From Ichthyophthirius multifiliis (taxonomy: Eukaryota; Ciliophora; Oligohymenophorea; Hymenostomatida), in contig NW_004086279.1 of the NCBI RefSeq assembly GCF_000220395.1, forward strand, positions 1-55,517: a DNA stretch of 55,517 nucleotides. The letters are read 5' to 3'. Of the stretch, positions 37,303-49,471 are shown piece after piece. The notes under the pieces are model-generated. The model was not told the DNA's origin, did no database searches, and was given only the letters and a program-made list of their open reading frames with translations. Position numbers and translations under genes: made by a program. How positions within the stretch are numbered: the stretch's first letter is position 1; the number at the start of each line of letters is the position of its first letter.

Positions 37303-37826
37303 ATGTTATTTAAATTTAATAATTATAAATAAAATATAACACCAGATATTCCAGTTGATGAAGAACTTTTTTGTCCTTTTTATTTTAGATGCAACAGTTA
37401 ATGTTTAAGATAAAGTTATTTATATGATTATGGAATAGCAGGAACATTGATGATTTCGTCTCTTCTTTTTTCAAGTTATTATATAATTAGGCATATGTAA
37501 TATTATACTAATCCTCATTTTCAATCTAAAATAATTGGTATATATTGGTTCGAAAATATACTAACTAAAAAAAAGTTATTTTATTAATGGCTCCATTTTA
37601 TGCAGTTGTATCAGTACTTTCAATTACATTTCCTGTAATAAAATAATAATAATATTTTTACAAATTAATAAAATAAATTTAAAAAGCATGGAGAAATGTA
37701 TCTCACATTAGTTAGAGATGTTTATGAGGCATTTTTGCTTTTCACATTTTTTTATTTGATTTTTTCATATTTAGCATATGATGAAGAAACAGTAATTAAA
37801 GAATTTTAATTATACGTTATTTTCTT

Positions 37827-37857
<31 letters not shown>

Positions 37858-38821
37858 CTAAAAAGGAAGTTATTATTGATGAAAGATTGTATACAGTAAT
37901 GTGTTAACATGAAAAGGAAATATGCCATATGTGGCCAGTAAATAAATGCATAAAACCATATAAATTAACAAGGCAAAATAAAATAAAAAAATATATTTAT
38001 TTATAAAATATTATGTTATATTTAATCTCATATTTAGCAATGCTAAAGCAAAGTATTTCACCTATAGATGTAAAAAGTATGTTTTGTAATTTTTTGTTTT
38101 AAAGCCATCTTGTTCTATAATTTTATTAGTTTTGACTATTTTTATAAATGAAGACACTAAAATTATTGTAATTTATTTTAAATTATTTATATTATTAAAT
38201 TAATAATTAAAAGAATGGTTTAGCATCGTTATTAAGATGGCTTGTTTCTATCTCTGTTAGTTATTCATTATATTATTTAGTATTATTTTATTATTCTTTA
38301 AAAAAACCGCTTTCTCCTTACAATCCTTTACTTAAATTTTTGACAATAAAAATAACTTTATTTTTCACTTTTTGGTAAAGTCTTGTCTTGGGAATTATTA
38401 AAAACCCTTTGTTAAATTGTTTTGATAAAAATTCTTATTTCTATTCTGAACATAGAATAATTAGTGGCATAGAAGTAAAAATTATTTTTTTAGGGACTTT
38501 TTTAAAAATTTTATAAAGAATACATTAGTATGTTTGGAAATGGTTTTAATGTCTATTGCTGGAGGAATTGCATATAGTTATAAACCTTTTATGGTAGGAA
38601 TGATTAAATAAGGAAATATTATAGATGTTTTTAAAGAAAATATAACGACTTTTAAAAAAGATTACAGATTAATTAAACCTAAGAAATTTGGTTTTAAAGG
38701 AAATTATAAATAAGTCGATTATATTCCTAAATATAGATAATCAATAGAATAAGAAATAGAAATATAAATATATTCAAGTGAAAAAGATTTAACAAAATCT
38801 TTATTGTAATCTTACGTTTGA
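37303..38821 (+). CDS. TMEM184 / organic solute transporter alpha-type membrane protein
   Basis: ATG 37303 leads to a Cys-bearing N-terminus (DEELFCPFYFRCNSQCL), then spans and the family's marker segments: TLMISSLLFSSYYIIRHM, VILLMAPFYAVVSVLSITF, MYLTLVRDVYEAFLLFTFFY (the RDxYEAF motif), MLKQSISPIDVK before PSCSIILLVLTIF, SLLRWLVSISVSYSLYYLVL, and NPLLKFLTIKITLFFTFWQ (the KFLxIKxxxFxxFWQ signature). About seven spans are expected. Small introns of 20-55 nt split it. The C-terminal tail after GIAYSYKPFMVGM is cytosolic and charged, ending at TGA 38819-38821. TMEM184/LAZ1 proteins act in endomembranes; the substrate is not known. Intact. Confidence 0.88.
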
Positions 38822-39858
38822 AAAATAAAAATATTGCTTGTTCAAATTATTTTTTTAAATGTTCTGTAATTTTTTAAAAATATTCAATTAACAAAAAAAA
38901 GATAGTATAAATAGTTAAAGCCTTTTTTTGTATATTTTTTATAAAAAAAAAAAACTATAAAAATAAATAAAAAATAAAATCATAAAATAATATATATATC
39001 TAATAAGAATATAATTTTTTTTTTAACTATAAACATTTAAATATAGCAATTTTAACTCAAGAATTACTAAGTAAAATATATTTTTGTTCTATTGTATAAT
39101 AATAGTAAACAATTTTTTTACATGTTAAAGGAATTATTTTACTTAATTTAATAATAAATAAATTATAAATGGTTAGTTTTAGTAAATATATTTAAAATTA
39201 TTTATATAAAATTTAATATTTAGATATGCAATTATAGCTTTTACAATTTTTTTTATTAATTTAGTAAAATGAATAGCCTTTTAATATTCTAATATTAAAA
39301 ATAATTTTTTATTTTAAAATTAAAATTAATTCTTTATCATAAATAGTGAAAAAAGTCAATTTTTTAGCAATTATTGCTGAAAATTAAAAAATAATATTTT
39401 ATTATAATAACATCTAAACAATTTATAAAAAAAAAAAAAAATATTATTAATATTAATTAATATTATTTAAAATAATAATTATGATAATAAATAAAATAAA
39501 AATATAATATTATTTTAAATAAATATTTTAATAATTACTTGTTATTTTGATTTATTAATTAAATTTATAAAACAATATAATTAAATATTTCTGATTTTAT
39601 TTTAAGATATTAATAAAATAATTATTATTTTAGTCTAACTTTATTAATAATATATTTTTCAATAATATATAATAACATTTTTCGGATTAAATTATTTTTG
39701 TGTGTTTTAATCTAAATAAATAGATTAATTAATATCTATTTAGCACGTATAAATTAAAAATAAAATTTAATATAAAATAAATAAACATATTAATTTATAT
39801 AATTAATAAGAAAATTATAATAATAATTAATATATTATTATTATTATTATAAAATAAA
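38822..39858. other. AT-rich intergenic stretch
   Basis: Separates two plus-strand genes. No coding frame found. Confidence 0.5.
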
Positions 39859-40529
39859 ATGAATTAGAATTTATAATTTGATATTAATTAATATTCAAAT
39901 AGATAATTAGTTGAAGGATGCTTATAATTTTTATATGAAGCCTTGTAAGAATTTTTGAAAAATTATTTATAATAAAAAATTTAAGATACAACCGATTAGC
40001 TAAAAAAAAAGAATTATAAAAAGTAAAATTATTTTAAATAAAAAAATTCCTTTTAAATCGTAGGTTTTTGAAAAAGATCTATTAGGTTTATTATCTTATT
40101 ATATCCATAATTATGATGATGTTACAATGCACTATAATTTGGGCGATAAAAGATTAATTAGAAGTAGACTTTTTGAGTTAAAATAAATAAGAAACGATTA
40201 TGCTCATTCAAAAGCATTTGATAAATTTAGAGATGTAATAAGGTTGTTTATTTATTTATTTTTACGATTTAAGGAAATAAAATTTATATATAAATAGAGT
40301 TTATGATACATGCTTGTATTTTTTTGAAGAATTGGGAATGCACGAAAGTTACCATTTGTATTAAAAATTAAACTAAATTAGAGAAGAAATGATTATTAAA
40401 GAAGCTTAGTTTATTTGGAATAAATAGAATGATTAAAAACAAAATTAATTTTAAAATAATCAATAAAATAAATTCAATAATGTTACTAATTAATATGAAT
40501 TTCTTGATAATAATTAATTTAATTTTTGA
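39859..40529 (+). CDS. Small HEPN-domain protein, Swt1-like, one apparent frameshift
   Basis: ATG 39859 encodes QLVEGCLQFLYEALQEFLKN. Introns 40023-40063 and 40243-40297 follow. The central domain reads DLLGLLSYYIHNYDDVTMHY, NLGDKRLIRSRLFELK, then QIRNDYAHSKAFDKFRD: the RNxxxH motif of the HEPN fold, in the arrangement of the Swt1-type family. The total of 575 coding bases is one short of a multiple of three. Adding one A to the nine-A run at 40002-40010 joins LKKKELQK to the domain exon in frame. The end is Gln/Asn-rich with stop TGA 40527-40529. HEPN proteins are often RNases or nucleotide-binding; the Arg and His are both present, but activity cannot be judged. No PIN domain follows, unlike in Swt1 itself. 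Confidence 0.7.
40002..40010 (+). other. A9 run, frameshift point in the HEPN gene
   Basis: Nine A where ten would keep the N-terminal exon in phase with the HEPN exon across the 41-nt intron. Compare the runs in the Misato and SWSAP1-like genes. Confidence 0.65.
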
Positions 40530-41029
40530 TTAAAAATACTCCTTTTATTAAAAAATAAAAATATTCATTTTTTATTGCTCATATAAAAATAAAAAAATTA
40601 ATATAGATATGATTATAAAATTATATAAATGTTTGTTTATGTTAATAAATTAAATTAAATTTAATTCACATTAAAAATATATTATTAATAAATTTCATTT
40701 ATTTATATCAACAAACAATAAAAAAATATTATATTTAATATAAAATTTAATTAATAAATAATATTTAGTTAATTTTTTTTTTTTTTTTTATAAAAAAAAT
40801 TAATTATAGCTGTTTTAATATTTTATTTTATATCATAATTATTATAAATATTTTGATAATAGTAGAAGTATTATAGATTATGTAAAAAATTAAATTAGTA
40901 TAATTATTTAATATATTCGTAATTAATTATAAAATTAAATAAATAATAAGAAATAATTACTAAAAGTTGAATTATTAATATGAAAACAAAATAATATAAA
41001 GTTTTTATAATATTATTATTATTATTATT
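40530..41029. other. AT-rich intergenic stretch
   Basis: Between converging genes. Nothing supportable seen. Confidence 0.5.
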
Positions 41030-42340
41030 TATTATTTTTTGTTTATATTTTATTTTTATCTATAAATTCATAAATTCTTTTTCAATTTTTTTTTATTTAA
41101 TTATGATATTATTAAATTATACATTTACTATTTAATTTACATGATACTTTTAATTCATATAAAATCTTTATAAATTCCTTATTCTTTTTTTTATTTATTA
41201 ATATTAAATATATTTTATCATTACTATAATCTAATCTTTTTTATTATAAATATATTTTAAATTATAGATAACATTTATTTTTCTTTATCTAAATTTAATA
41301 TTATATTAATGCTTTTTAATTTGTCTTTTTCTTTTTAACTATCGATATATAACTAAAAATACAATATTAATAAAATGCTACTATTATAGTAATTTGAATG
41401 GATTTTAAATTGTTATAAAGTTGAATTATTTTGTAATTTACAAAGTTTTTATATTTTATATTAAATTGCCTTTACTTTGAATTTTATTTTTCTATAAATT
41501 AAATATTAATATTATATTCTGCAAAACCAAAACTAAATATATATAGTAATTCTTATTATACTTTTTATTACTTACTTTTATTTCATATTTTATTGTTGTT
41601 GTTGAAAATAATTCTCTACTATTCTTATTTATAACTAGTCTTTTATAGTTTTAAAAATATTTTAGATTAAAACTAATATCTTTTAATTTGTTAAAATTAA
41701 AAAAAACAAATCAAAACAGTTACTTAAATTTATTTAAAAAAATATTATATTAAATATATCCAAAAAGCTCGCAAAAAATAATTTTTCCTAATAATAATTC
41801 TCTCATGTAACTAAGAAAAAAAATCTTGTTTTTTTGGATAAAAAACACTTATTTTTTACACAAATCTTATTTTTTGATAACTTTTTACATTCTAATCATA
41901 TTATATTTTCCTTATAGTAAGATAAATTATTTATTAGATTAAAAATTTTATTTGCAAGTTTCTGAAAATTAGAATCACTTGTTTAATTTTTAATAAAAAT
42001 CTATTGATTTAATAAATTTAAAGAGGATTTTTCTATTGCTTGTTTTACATTTGATTTGATTATTCAATTGAATTATTTTCTTTTTTATTATAGAAATGTG
42101 TTGTATTTACTAATATATTTATCTTTATTATTGTTAGTGTTTACAAATGCAGAAGGGATATAAATTACTTTTCCTATTGGTTTGTGTTTTCATATTTCTT
42201 TTTGAATATTTCGAATTTTCATTTTTTATTATTTATTTTCTTAATTCGGATAAATTATTGTTTTTGACTAATTAATATTAGTTACTTTAATATTCATATC
42301 CGCACTAATGTTTACTTTTGGTTTAACATCTATATTTATT
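41030..42340 (-). CDS. Unknown low-complexity protein, gene model not resolved
   Basis: Minus-strand pieces with coding-type composition occur along the region: DVKPKVNISADMNIKVTNIN and PIGKVIYIPSAFVNTNNNKD near 42150-42330, VKQAIEKSSLNLLNQQ and NFQKLANKIFNLINNLSYY near 41920-42040, RLVINKNSRELFSTTTIKYE near 41600, and LKSINIILNLDKEKQ near 41290. They fall in different frames and so need several introns, which I could not all place. Start, stop and exact exons are unknown. No family recognised. Confidence 0.35.
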
Positions 42341-42717
42341 ATTTATTTAATTTTAATTTAGTTTATTTTATTTAAATTAATTTTTTAAAATAAAAGTATA
42401 TATATTTTTTTTATTTATAAAATTTTTTATATTTTTTGTTTCCTTTTTATATTTTTATAATTATTCTTTTCATATAAATTTAATTATTTTATAATTATAT
42501 ATTTTCTGTTTTATTATATATATATATATACTAATTTTTGATATATTCTAGATTCTAAAAATATATTTTTTAGAAAAAAAAAAATATATATATATATTAA
42601 ATTTTAATAATTTTTTATATCGAATAAATCTGTTTTTAAAAATAAATAAAAAAACATAAAATTAGTATCAATTATATATTAGTTTTTTTCTAAAAAAAAA
42701 TCAATTAATCAATCAAA

Positions 42718-44105
42718 TCACTTTCTTCCTGCAAATTCATTAGCGGTTTTAACAGCCAAAGCAGCCGAATCACCTAAATCCTTTCCAACTCTAATTGAAA
42801 TTTTGGGATTTTTTTAGGTAAATTCAAGTAAGAGATTTCTTCCAACTTCAGCCTAATTACCACTTAATCTAACTACTAAAGGCACTCTCAAGTCAACCAA
42901 TTAAGCAGCTTTAATAATTCCCTCGGCAATTAATTTACAACTAAGAATTCCTCCGAAAATATTAATAAAGACAGTCTCTACATGAGGATGAGAATTCAAA
43001 ATTTCGAAAGCAGTTTTGACCTAATCAACGTTTGCACCACCACCAACGTCTAAGAAATTAGCAGGGTTACCTCCATTAAGTTTAATAATATCCATTGTAC
43101 CCATTGCAAGTCCTGCACCATTTACCAAACATCCAATATTGCCATCCAAAGCAACATAAGCAAGTCCTGATTTTAAAGCTTTCTCTTCATGAGGGTCTAC
43201 ATCTTCTGAAGCAAGTGAACTTTTTCTTAATTCAACTAATTTTTGTTATCTAAATTTAGCGTTATCATCTATATTTATTTTTGCGTCGACACAATATAAT
43301 TAGTCTTTTGGATCAGTTGCCCAAGGGTTAATTTCTACTTAAGTAGAGTCCAATTTATTAAACATAGTATATAAGTTTCTGATTTATTCTTTTGCTTAAT
43401 CTGCTATGTGCGTAATCTCTAAAGATTTTATTACATTTTGTAAGTTTTCATCAGTTAATCCAACATCAGGGTTCACTAATTCTACTATAATACTCTTAGG
43501 ATCAGTTTTGGCGACTTCTTCGATATCCATTCCTCCGTTTTTACTGGCTATAATAGCAGGACAAGAAGAATTTCTATCTAAAATAAAAGCAATATAGAGT
43601 TATCTAACTATATCTACGCCTTCATGAACTAGTACTGCGTTTACTTTTAAGCCTTTTTTATATTTATTATCGTATTATAGTATATTTATATGTATATTAT
43701 ACCTGCTTTGGGGGTTTGGTGAGTTATCAAATTATATCCCGTAATCATTTATTTAGCGTATTTTTCAATTTCTTCGGGGGTTTTTAAGACTTTTACACCA
43801 CCTTTTAACCCTGATGTAAGATGCCCTATTTTTTTTTTTTATATTATGTATATTTTTTTTATACCTTTTCCTCTACCACCTGTGTGTACTTAACATTTAA
43901 GAATTAAACCGCCAGATGGGTCTAAAGGAATAGATACTTTTTTGGCTTCTTCAGGGGTTAAAGCTATAGCTCCTCTTTGGACTCTAACTTTAAAACTTCT
44001 CATTATGTCCTTGGATTAATACTCGTGGAGATCAAAGAACTTCTTGCAAGTGTTGTTGAGAGAAATGTTATTATTTTTGGTTAATTTGAATATTTTTGAG
44101 AACAT
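42718..44105 (-). CDS. SUCLG2: Succinyl-CoA ligase beta subunit, mitochondrial
   Basis: Introns 43826-43864 and 43653-43702 leave 433 codons (432 residues), the usual length. The first 25 residues ([18 protein letters not shown], basic and lacking acids) look like a mitochondrial presequence, followed by [23 protein letters not shown]-grasp features: [54 protein letters not shown]. The CoA-ligase domain has [54 protein letters not shown] and [12 protein letters not shown]. It works in the TCA cycle with the alpha subunit (not in the window). The YNLxTxQTP stretch is nearer to GTP-type than ATP-type subunits, but the specificity and hence the symbol are tentative. Richer in C/G than its neighbours, a sign of high expression. 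Confidence 0.95.
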
Positions 44106-46382
44106 TTTTTTTTATTCTTTTTATTTTTTTCCTCTTATATAAAATATATTTTTATTTTTTATTTTATTTAATATAAATATGGATATTTTTTATATATAAT
44201 TTATTTATTAAAAGAAAATAATTATTTTTTGAAATTATATTAATATTTATAAATTTCTAAAAAAAAATATATAAAAACACGTATATATAGTCTTAATAAT
44301 ACTTAAAAAAATGAAAAAATATTTAAATTCTATAAAAAACAAAAATATTTAATGTAGTATTTATTAAAAAATCAATAATTTTAAATTTTATATTAATTTT
44401 TACTTTTTATTTTTTTATATATTTATAATTAAAAACATATTATAATGCTAAATGCTAAAATTTTATCGTTTTTAAATTACAATTTATTGCAAATTTATAT
44501 AAAAATATTAATAAATAAAAAATAAATACTTAAATAAAAATATAATAATATTTAATTTTAAACTTATTTATTATACAAATATAAAAATTTATTTTTTAAA
44601 TAATATTCAATTGATATTATTAAAAATTATAATTTAAAAATACATTGTTTTAGGATTTATTGCTAATTATATACATTAAGCATTTAATAAATAAAAATAA
44701 ACTATATTTTATGATATATTTTAGTTTCAAGTACGTAAAATAGTATTAATAATTATTAAGTAATATTTATATTAGATAAATAATATTTATTTTATGTACA
44801 TAAGTTATTTATTTAATTTAATTTATTTGATTTTTATTTATATTTTAAAAAATAATATATAATTAGTTATACTAGTTATTCACATTAAATTTTATGAAGA
44901 TTTTTGAAATATAATTTTTCATTTTAATTTAAATAAAAAATGATATTATAATTATTATATGAATATTATTAATTCATAATTTAAGTATATAATTATTTTT
45001 TTAAAATGAAAAATTATAATTACTATTAATTAAAATTATCAATAAATAAATAAAATGTAATTTCATATTTATACTAAATATGAAAAGTTAAAAAATTTCA
45101 ATGTTTTTTTTTAGTAAATAAACTAATATATTAATTTATTTATAGATTTAAATAAAATATTAATATATTAGAATTCTTTAATATTTTAATTAATATCTTT
45201 TTAATATTTTTAAAAATATATTTTATTGCTTTTTTAAGTTAAAATAATCGAAAACTTTTATAAAGTGTTTATTTTGTCAATTATTTTTTATTAATTTAAT
45301 ATTTATAGACTGTATTCTAATTAAAAAATTATTATATATTACATAAAATAAAAAATTTATTTTATTAATATTATTAACATAGTAAATTATTAATTAATAT
45401 AAATAATATTATTATTTAAAATATTTTCTTTAAATTTAAAAAGTAATAAATTATTTATTTATATTATGAATTTATTTACTTGAATTTAGTTATTTCAATT
45501 TTTTTTAAATATATTTTTGGTTTTATTTAATTTTTTATATATATTTGTTTTTATTTTATTAAAAAATAATAAAAGAATATCTAAAAAGAATAAAAAGAAA
45601 TGATAAATGATATAATATTAGAAGCAATTTATATTTTTATAAGCTAATTAATTAAAATTTATAATTACAAACAATAAAAAAATATTTTTATTTAATAAAT
45701 TTCATTCATTCAGAAAATTATATAAAATTACTTGAAAAAATATTCTGCTTCTGATATAAAATAGCGTTAGGAATCAATAGATTATTTTATAAATAAATTA
45801 TATAAATAGGCTTATTTAAAATAATATTAGTAATTTATTTTTTTTACATAAAAATATTAATTATAAAATTGAAATAGAATTAGTAATTTACAAAAAAAAA
45901 AAATTAACATTAGATATTTAAATTGTATATGAAGAATTATAAATTGCATTTGAAATTCCATGAAAATTTGATTAACAATTTAAAAAAAGTAATAAAAGAA
46001 TAAATGATAATAAATTATTGTTTTTGAAAATAAATAAATTAAGATAAAAAATAGGAAATGATTCTATTAATAATTGATGAACTATTTAAATTAAAATAAA
46101 TTACAGGAAGTTATATTATTTTATAAATTTAAAAAAAATAAAAAAATAACATTATTTTTATTTAACAATTTTTAAATATAATTAAATAATATTTTTATAT
46201 ATATTAATGCGACTATATATATATATTCTTTTGATTTTAATAATATTAATACAAATATAATAATAATATAAAAAAAAAGTATATGAGTGTAAACAAATAA
46301 AATGTAAAATTTATTCAAAAATTATAATAAATAATAATTAAAAAAAAAGTCTAACAATAATTATTATTTAAGCTAAATTTAA
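44106..46382. other. 2.3-kb AT desert between divergent genes
   Basis: Divergent promoter regions of the succinyl-CoA ligase and MFS genes lie at its two ends. Near 45930-46035 a plus-strand stretch reads KNYKLHLKFHENLINNLKK to a TGA, but it is isolated and not claimed as a gene. Confidence 0.5.
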
Positions 46383-48183
46383 ATGAATGAAATAAAAGAA
46401 AAAAAAAATGAAAATCAAAATAAAAATAAAAATGAAAATAAAAACGAAAATGAAAATGAAAACTAAAATGAAATTGAAATTGAAAATGAAAATGAAAATG
46501 ATAATGATAATGATAATGAAAATGAAAATGAAAATGAAGAATAAAAGGAAGAATTTAAACAAAACGGACATAAAATTGAATAAATATATATATTTTTCTG
46601 TTTAGCAGCGATACTATCAAATTTTGCTACTGGAGTAATACCCGCATCATTAATATAAATGGAATAAGAATTAAAATTGACGTTTAGTTAATAAGCATCT
46701 ATTGGTATTTTTTAATATATATTTTTTAATATATTTTTTCATAAAATAATTAAAAAATTAAAATAAATTAATATAAAATAAATAAAATAATATAAAATAA
46801 TATAAAATAAAAAGGTTCACTCGAATATTTAGGTGTATGTGTATCAACATTTTTTGTAACATTAACAGTAAATAAGTTTAGTTTGAATCATGTATTATCA
46901 TTAAGTGTTTTTTTAAACGGATTTTTTAGTTTAATAATAGCATTAATGTCAAATATATATTTTATATTACTTTGTAGATTTGGTTAAGGTTTTTGTACAG
47001 GATATATATGCATATATGGACCTATTTGGATAAATCATTATAGTCCAAAAACTAAAATAGCCACATGGCTAGGACTTATGTAAGCATTTGTACCTTTAGG
47101 AGTTATGTTAGGATACACTACAGCGGCTTTATTAATAAATATTACAGGTTGGAATTTTAGTTGGAGATTAGGATTCGCTTCTATGTTTTTATTTACTAGC
47201 ATCGTAGCCTTATATTTTTTATTATAGGATAATAAAAATTTAGATATTCTTTATTTAGAGAAGAAAGGATTAAAAAAAAATTAAAATTTTTCCAATAATA
47301 ATTATTAGACTGAATCTTTATAAGAAAGTAAAAATTTAATTTTTCATTAGAATTAAACCTTTACTTAGGGATTTTTAGAAACTTTGAAATAATATGGTGT
47401 AAAATAATTATTTTTTATAAAATAAAATATTATTTTTTAAAAAATAAAATAAAAAAATAGCCTATTCTCAAAAACAATATTTTCATATATGTGTGTATCG
47501 GATTATGTACTTTATTTTATATTGTAACAGGTATACAATATTGGGCAACTGAATATTTTATTAAATTTTGTCGAGTTTCTAGTAGTTAAGCAATGTTTTC
47601 TTTCAGTATAATAGCTATCTCTGGGCCTACTTTTGGAGCTATTATTGGGGGAAAAATATCTGATAAACTTGTATTAAAAATATTTCTTAAAATTAATATA
47701 TAAAAATATTAATTAAAGGGTGGATATAAAGGTGAAAATAGAATAACAGCGTTAAAATATTGTGTTTCTGTAGGTTTAGCAGCTTTATTATTATGTATTC
47801 CTGTTGGATATGTATTTGAGTTTTGGGAATTAATAGTTTTGATTTGGTTTTTATTAGCTTTTGGGGGGGCTTTAATACCAAATGGTACAGGAATATGTTT
47901 AAGCTGTTTACCGAAAGTTTATCATTCTACTTGTAGTTCACTTTCTTAATTAATTTATAATATAGGTGGCTATTTTCTATGTCCATTACTTTCAGGATGG
48001 ATTATGGATAGATTCGAAGATAAAAATTAAGGACTAGTGTGGGGTTGGAGAAGTGTACTTTGTGTAGGATTAATTACACCATTTTTTTTTGTTACTGCAC
48101 TTAGGAATGAAATGAAAAATATTGAAAATTAAGAATTTGAATATATTGTTGAAAAAAGAAAAAAAGCTTATACGATTAATTGA
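46383..48183 (+). CDS. MFS transporter, spinster-like
   Basis: Introns 46705-46814, 47399-47460 and 47671-47718 leave 527 codons (526 residues). A 70-residue acidic Asn-Glu repeat head precedes twelve expected spans: IYIFFCLAAILSNFATGVIP, SIGSLEYLGVCVSTFFVTLT, LCRFGQGFCTGYICIYGPIW (the loop 2-3/TM4 signature), SPKTKIATWLGLMQAFVPLG, then a long central loop and the second half with YVCIGLCTLFYIVTGIQYWA, EYFIKFCRVSS and GPTFGAIIGGKISDKLGGYK. QYWATEYF and GIQYW are typical of the Spns/spinster group, which moves lysolipids or sphingolipids; the substrate here is unknown. Stop TGA 48181-48183. Converges with the SWSAP1-like gene, 395 bases apart. Confidence 0.9.
46408..46546 (+). repeat. GAAAAT hexanucleotide tract coding for Asn-Glu repeats
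   Basis: Degenerate AAAATG/GAAAAT units in frame with the MFS start. Both strands stay open through it, making shadow frames of Lys/Met or Phe/Ile. The acidic head is probably disordered and cytosolic. Confidence 0.85.
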
Positions 48184-48578
48184 TTTTTTTTTAAATATAT
48201 ATTACTTTTTAGCAAGAATTTTCGTTATTTTTTTTATAATTATTTTTTAAAAATTAAATCAAAAAAAAAAAAATAATCCATTTTCTGTATTTTACATTTT
48301 ATAGATTGTGTATCTTTAAAACATATTATATTGAATTATTAAAAATTAGATTTTTTAATAGTTAAAAAATAAAAAATTTAATGTATTTTTATATTTAATA
48401 ACCTTTAAAAAAATCAAAACAAAAATTAATTTTTAAGAATACAATATATAATATAATAATATATATTTAAAAAAAATATTTAATTATCCTTTTTTTAGTT
48501 AATTGAATTAAAAAAAAAATTAAAAGAAAAAATATGAATTATAATATAAATAATAATTAAAAAAATATCTTATTTATT

Positions 48579-49282
48579 TCATAAAATTTTTTTAAAATGT
48601 TCAGATATTTCATCAAATTCTAAATTTTAGAATAAATTTTTAGTTATTTCTAAATTTTTATTGTTTTAACTAATTTTCTTAAAATAAACTTTTTTCTCAA
48701 AAACAGAAAATTCAAATAAGTTTTAAGTGTATTTAAAAAAAATTGAATATACTTATTAATTAGGCCAATTTAATAATTAATAATTATCTTATTTATAAAT
48801 ACTTTCGTTTTTTACTTCTTCAATTAAAACAGTACAAATAATGGAATAAAAATTAAAATTATTAGATTATAAAATAGAGTTAATATTGCTCAATAAAAAT
48901 AAAGCATAAGTTATCTTTTTTTAATCCTATTAACATAATATATCTAAATCATCAACAAAAAAAAAATTGGAGAATTTTCTTATATTAAATAAGGAAAGGA
49001 AATTAAATATTATATAAATTCTATGTAGTTAAAGAGATATTTCATTTTTATTTTTTCAAGATTTTCAATATTTAATTCTTATTAATATTCTTTTCGACCA
49101 AATAATAATTTATCGCCTAAATCTATTTTATTTTAATTACATAAAAATATTCCATATTAATTGTTTATTTATTTTGATATAATATAAGCGTAATGAAGTA
49201 ATATGGTAGTTTTGTATTGGTTTTTTTAACCAAATAATATACAAGGTTAATGTAAATTTAATATTGATTAATTTTATAACAT
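48579..49282 (-). CDS. RecA-fold ATPase-like protein resembling SWSAP1, one apparent frameshift
   Basis: ATG 49282 to TGA 48579-48581, about 234 residues, no introns. Residues 12-31 read PCILFGQKNQYKTTILLHYA: a beta-strand, then G-x5-Y-K-T-T in place of Walker A GxxxxGKT, then a helix. NIENLEKIKMKYLFNYIEF and SPIFFF then VDDLDIL follow: four hydrophobics and two Asp, a good Walker B. This order and size fit SWSAP1 and other small Rad51-paralogue-like proteins, partners of SWIM-domain SWS1 in homologous recombination. The reading needs one extra base in the ten-A run (plus strand 48957-48966) just before VDDLD; the length of 704 bases is consistent with that. Family assignment is moderate; a pseudo-ATPase is possible. 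Confidence 0.6.
48957..48966 (-). other. T10 run (coding strand), frameshift point in the SWSAP1-like gene
   Basis: One more T makes SPIFFF and VDDLDIL contiguous. The run sits between two well-formed halves of the protein. Confidence 0.65.
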
Positions 49283-49471
49283 AAATATTAAAGATTTAAA
49301 AAATTATAAACAAAAAAATATATATAAAAAAAAATAATTAAAAAATTTAAAGATTTTGTAATTATTTATATATTTATATATTTAATTTTTTATTTATTTA
49401 TTTATTTATTATTTATTTATTTATTTATACTATTCTTATTTAATATTAATATATTTTATATTATAATTATA

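Noticed and set aside
45930-46035. Short plus-strand frame with LHLKFHENLINNLKK
   Set aside because: Isolated, no further exons could be joined, and A/T chance frames of this size are common here.
46368-46571. Minus-strand open frame opposite the MFS start
   Set aside because: Shadow of the GAAAAT tract that codes for the Asn-Glu head of the transporter.
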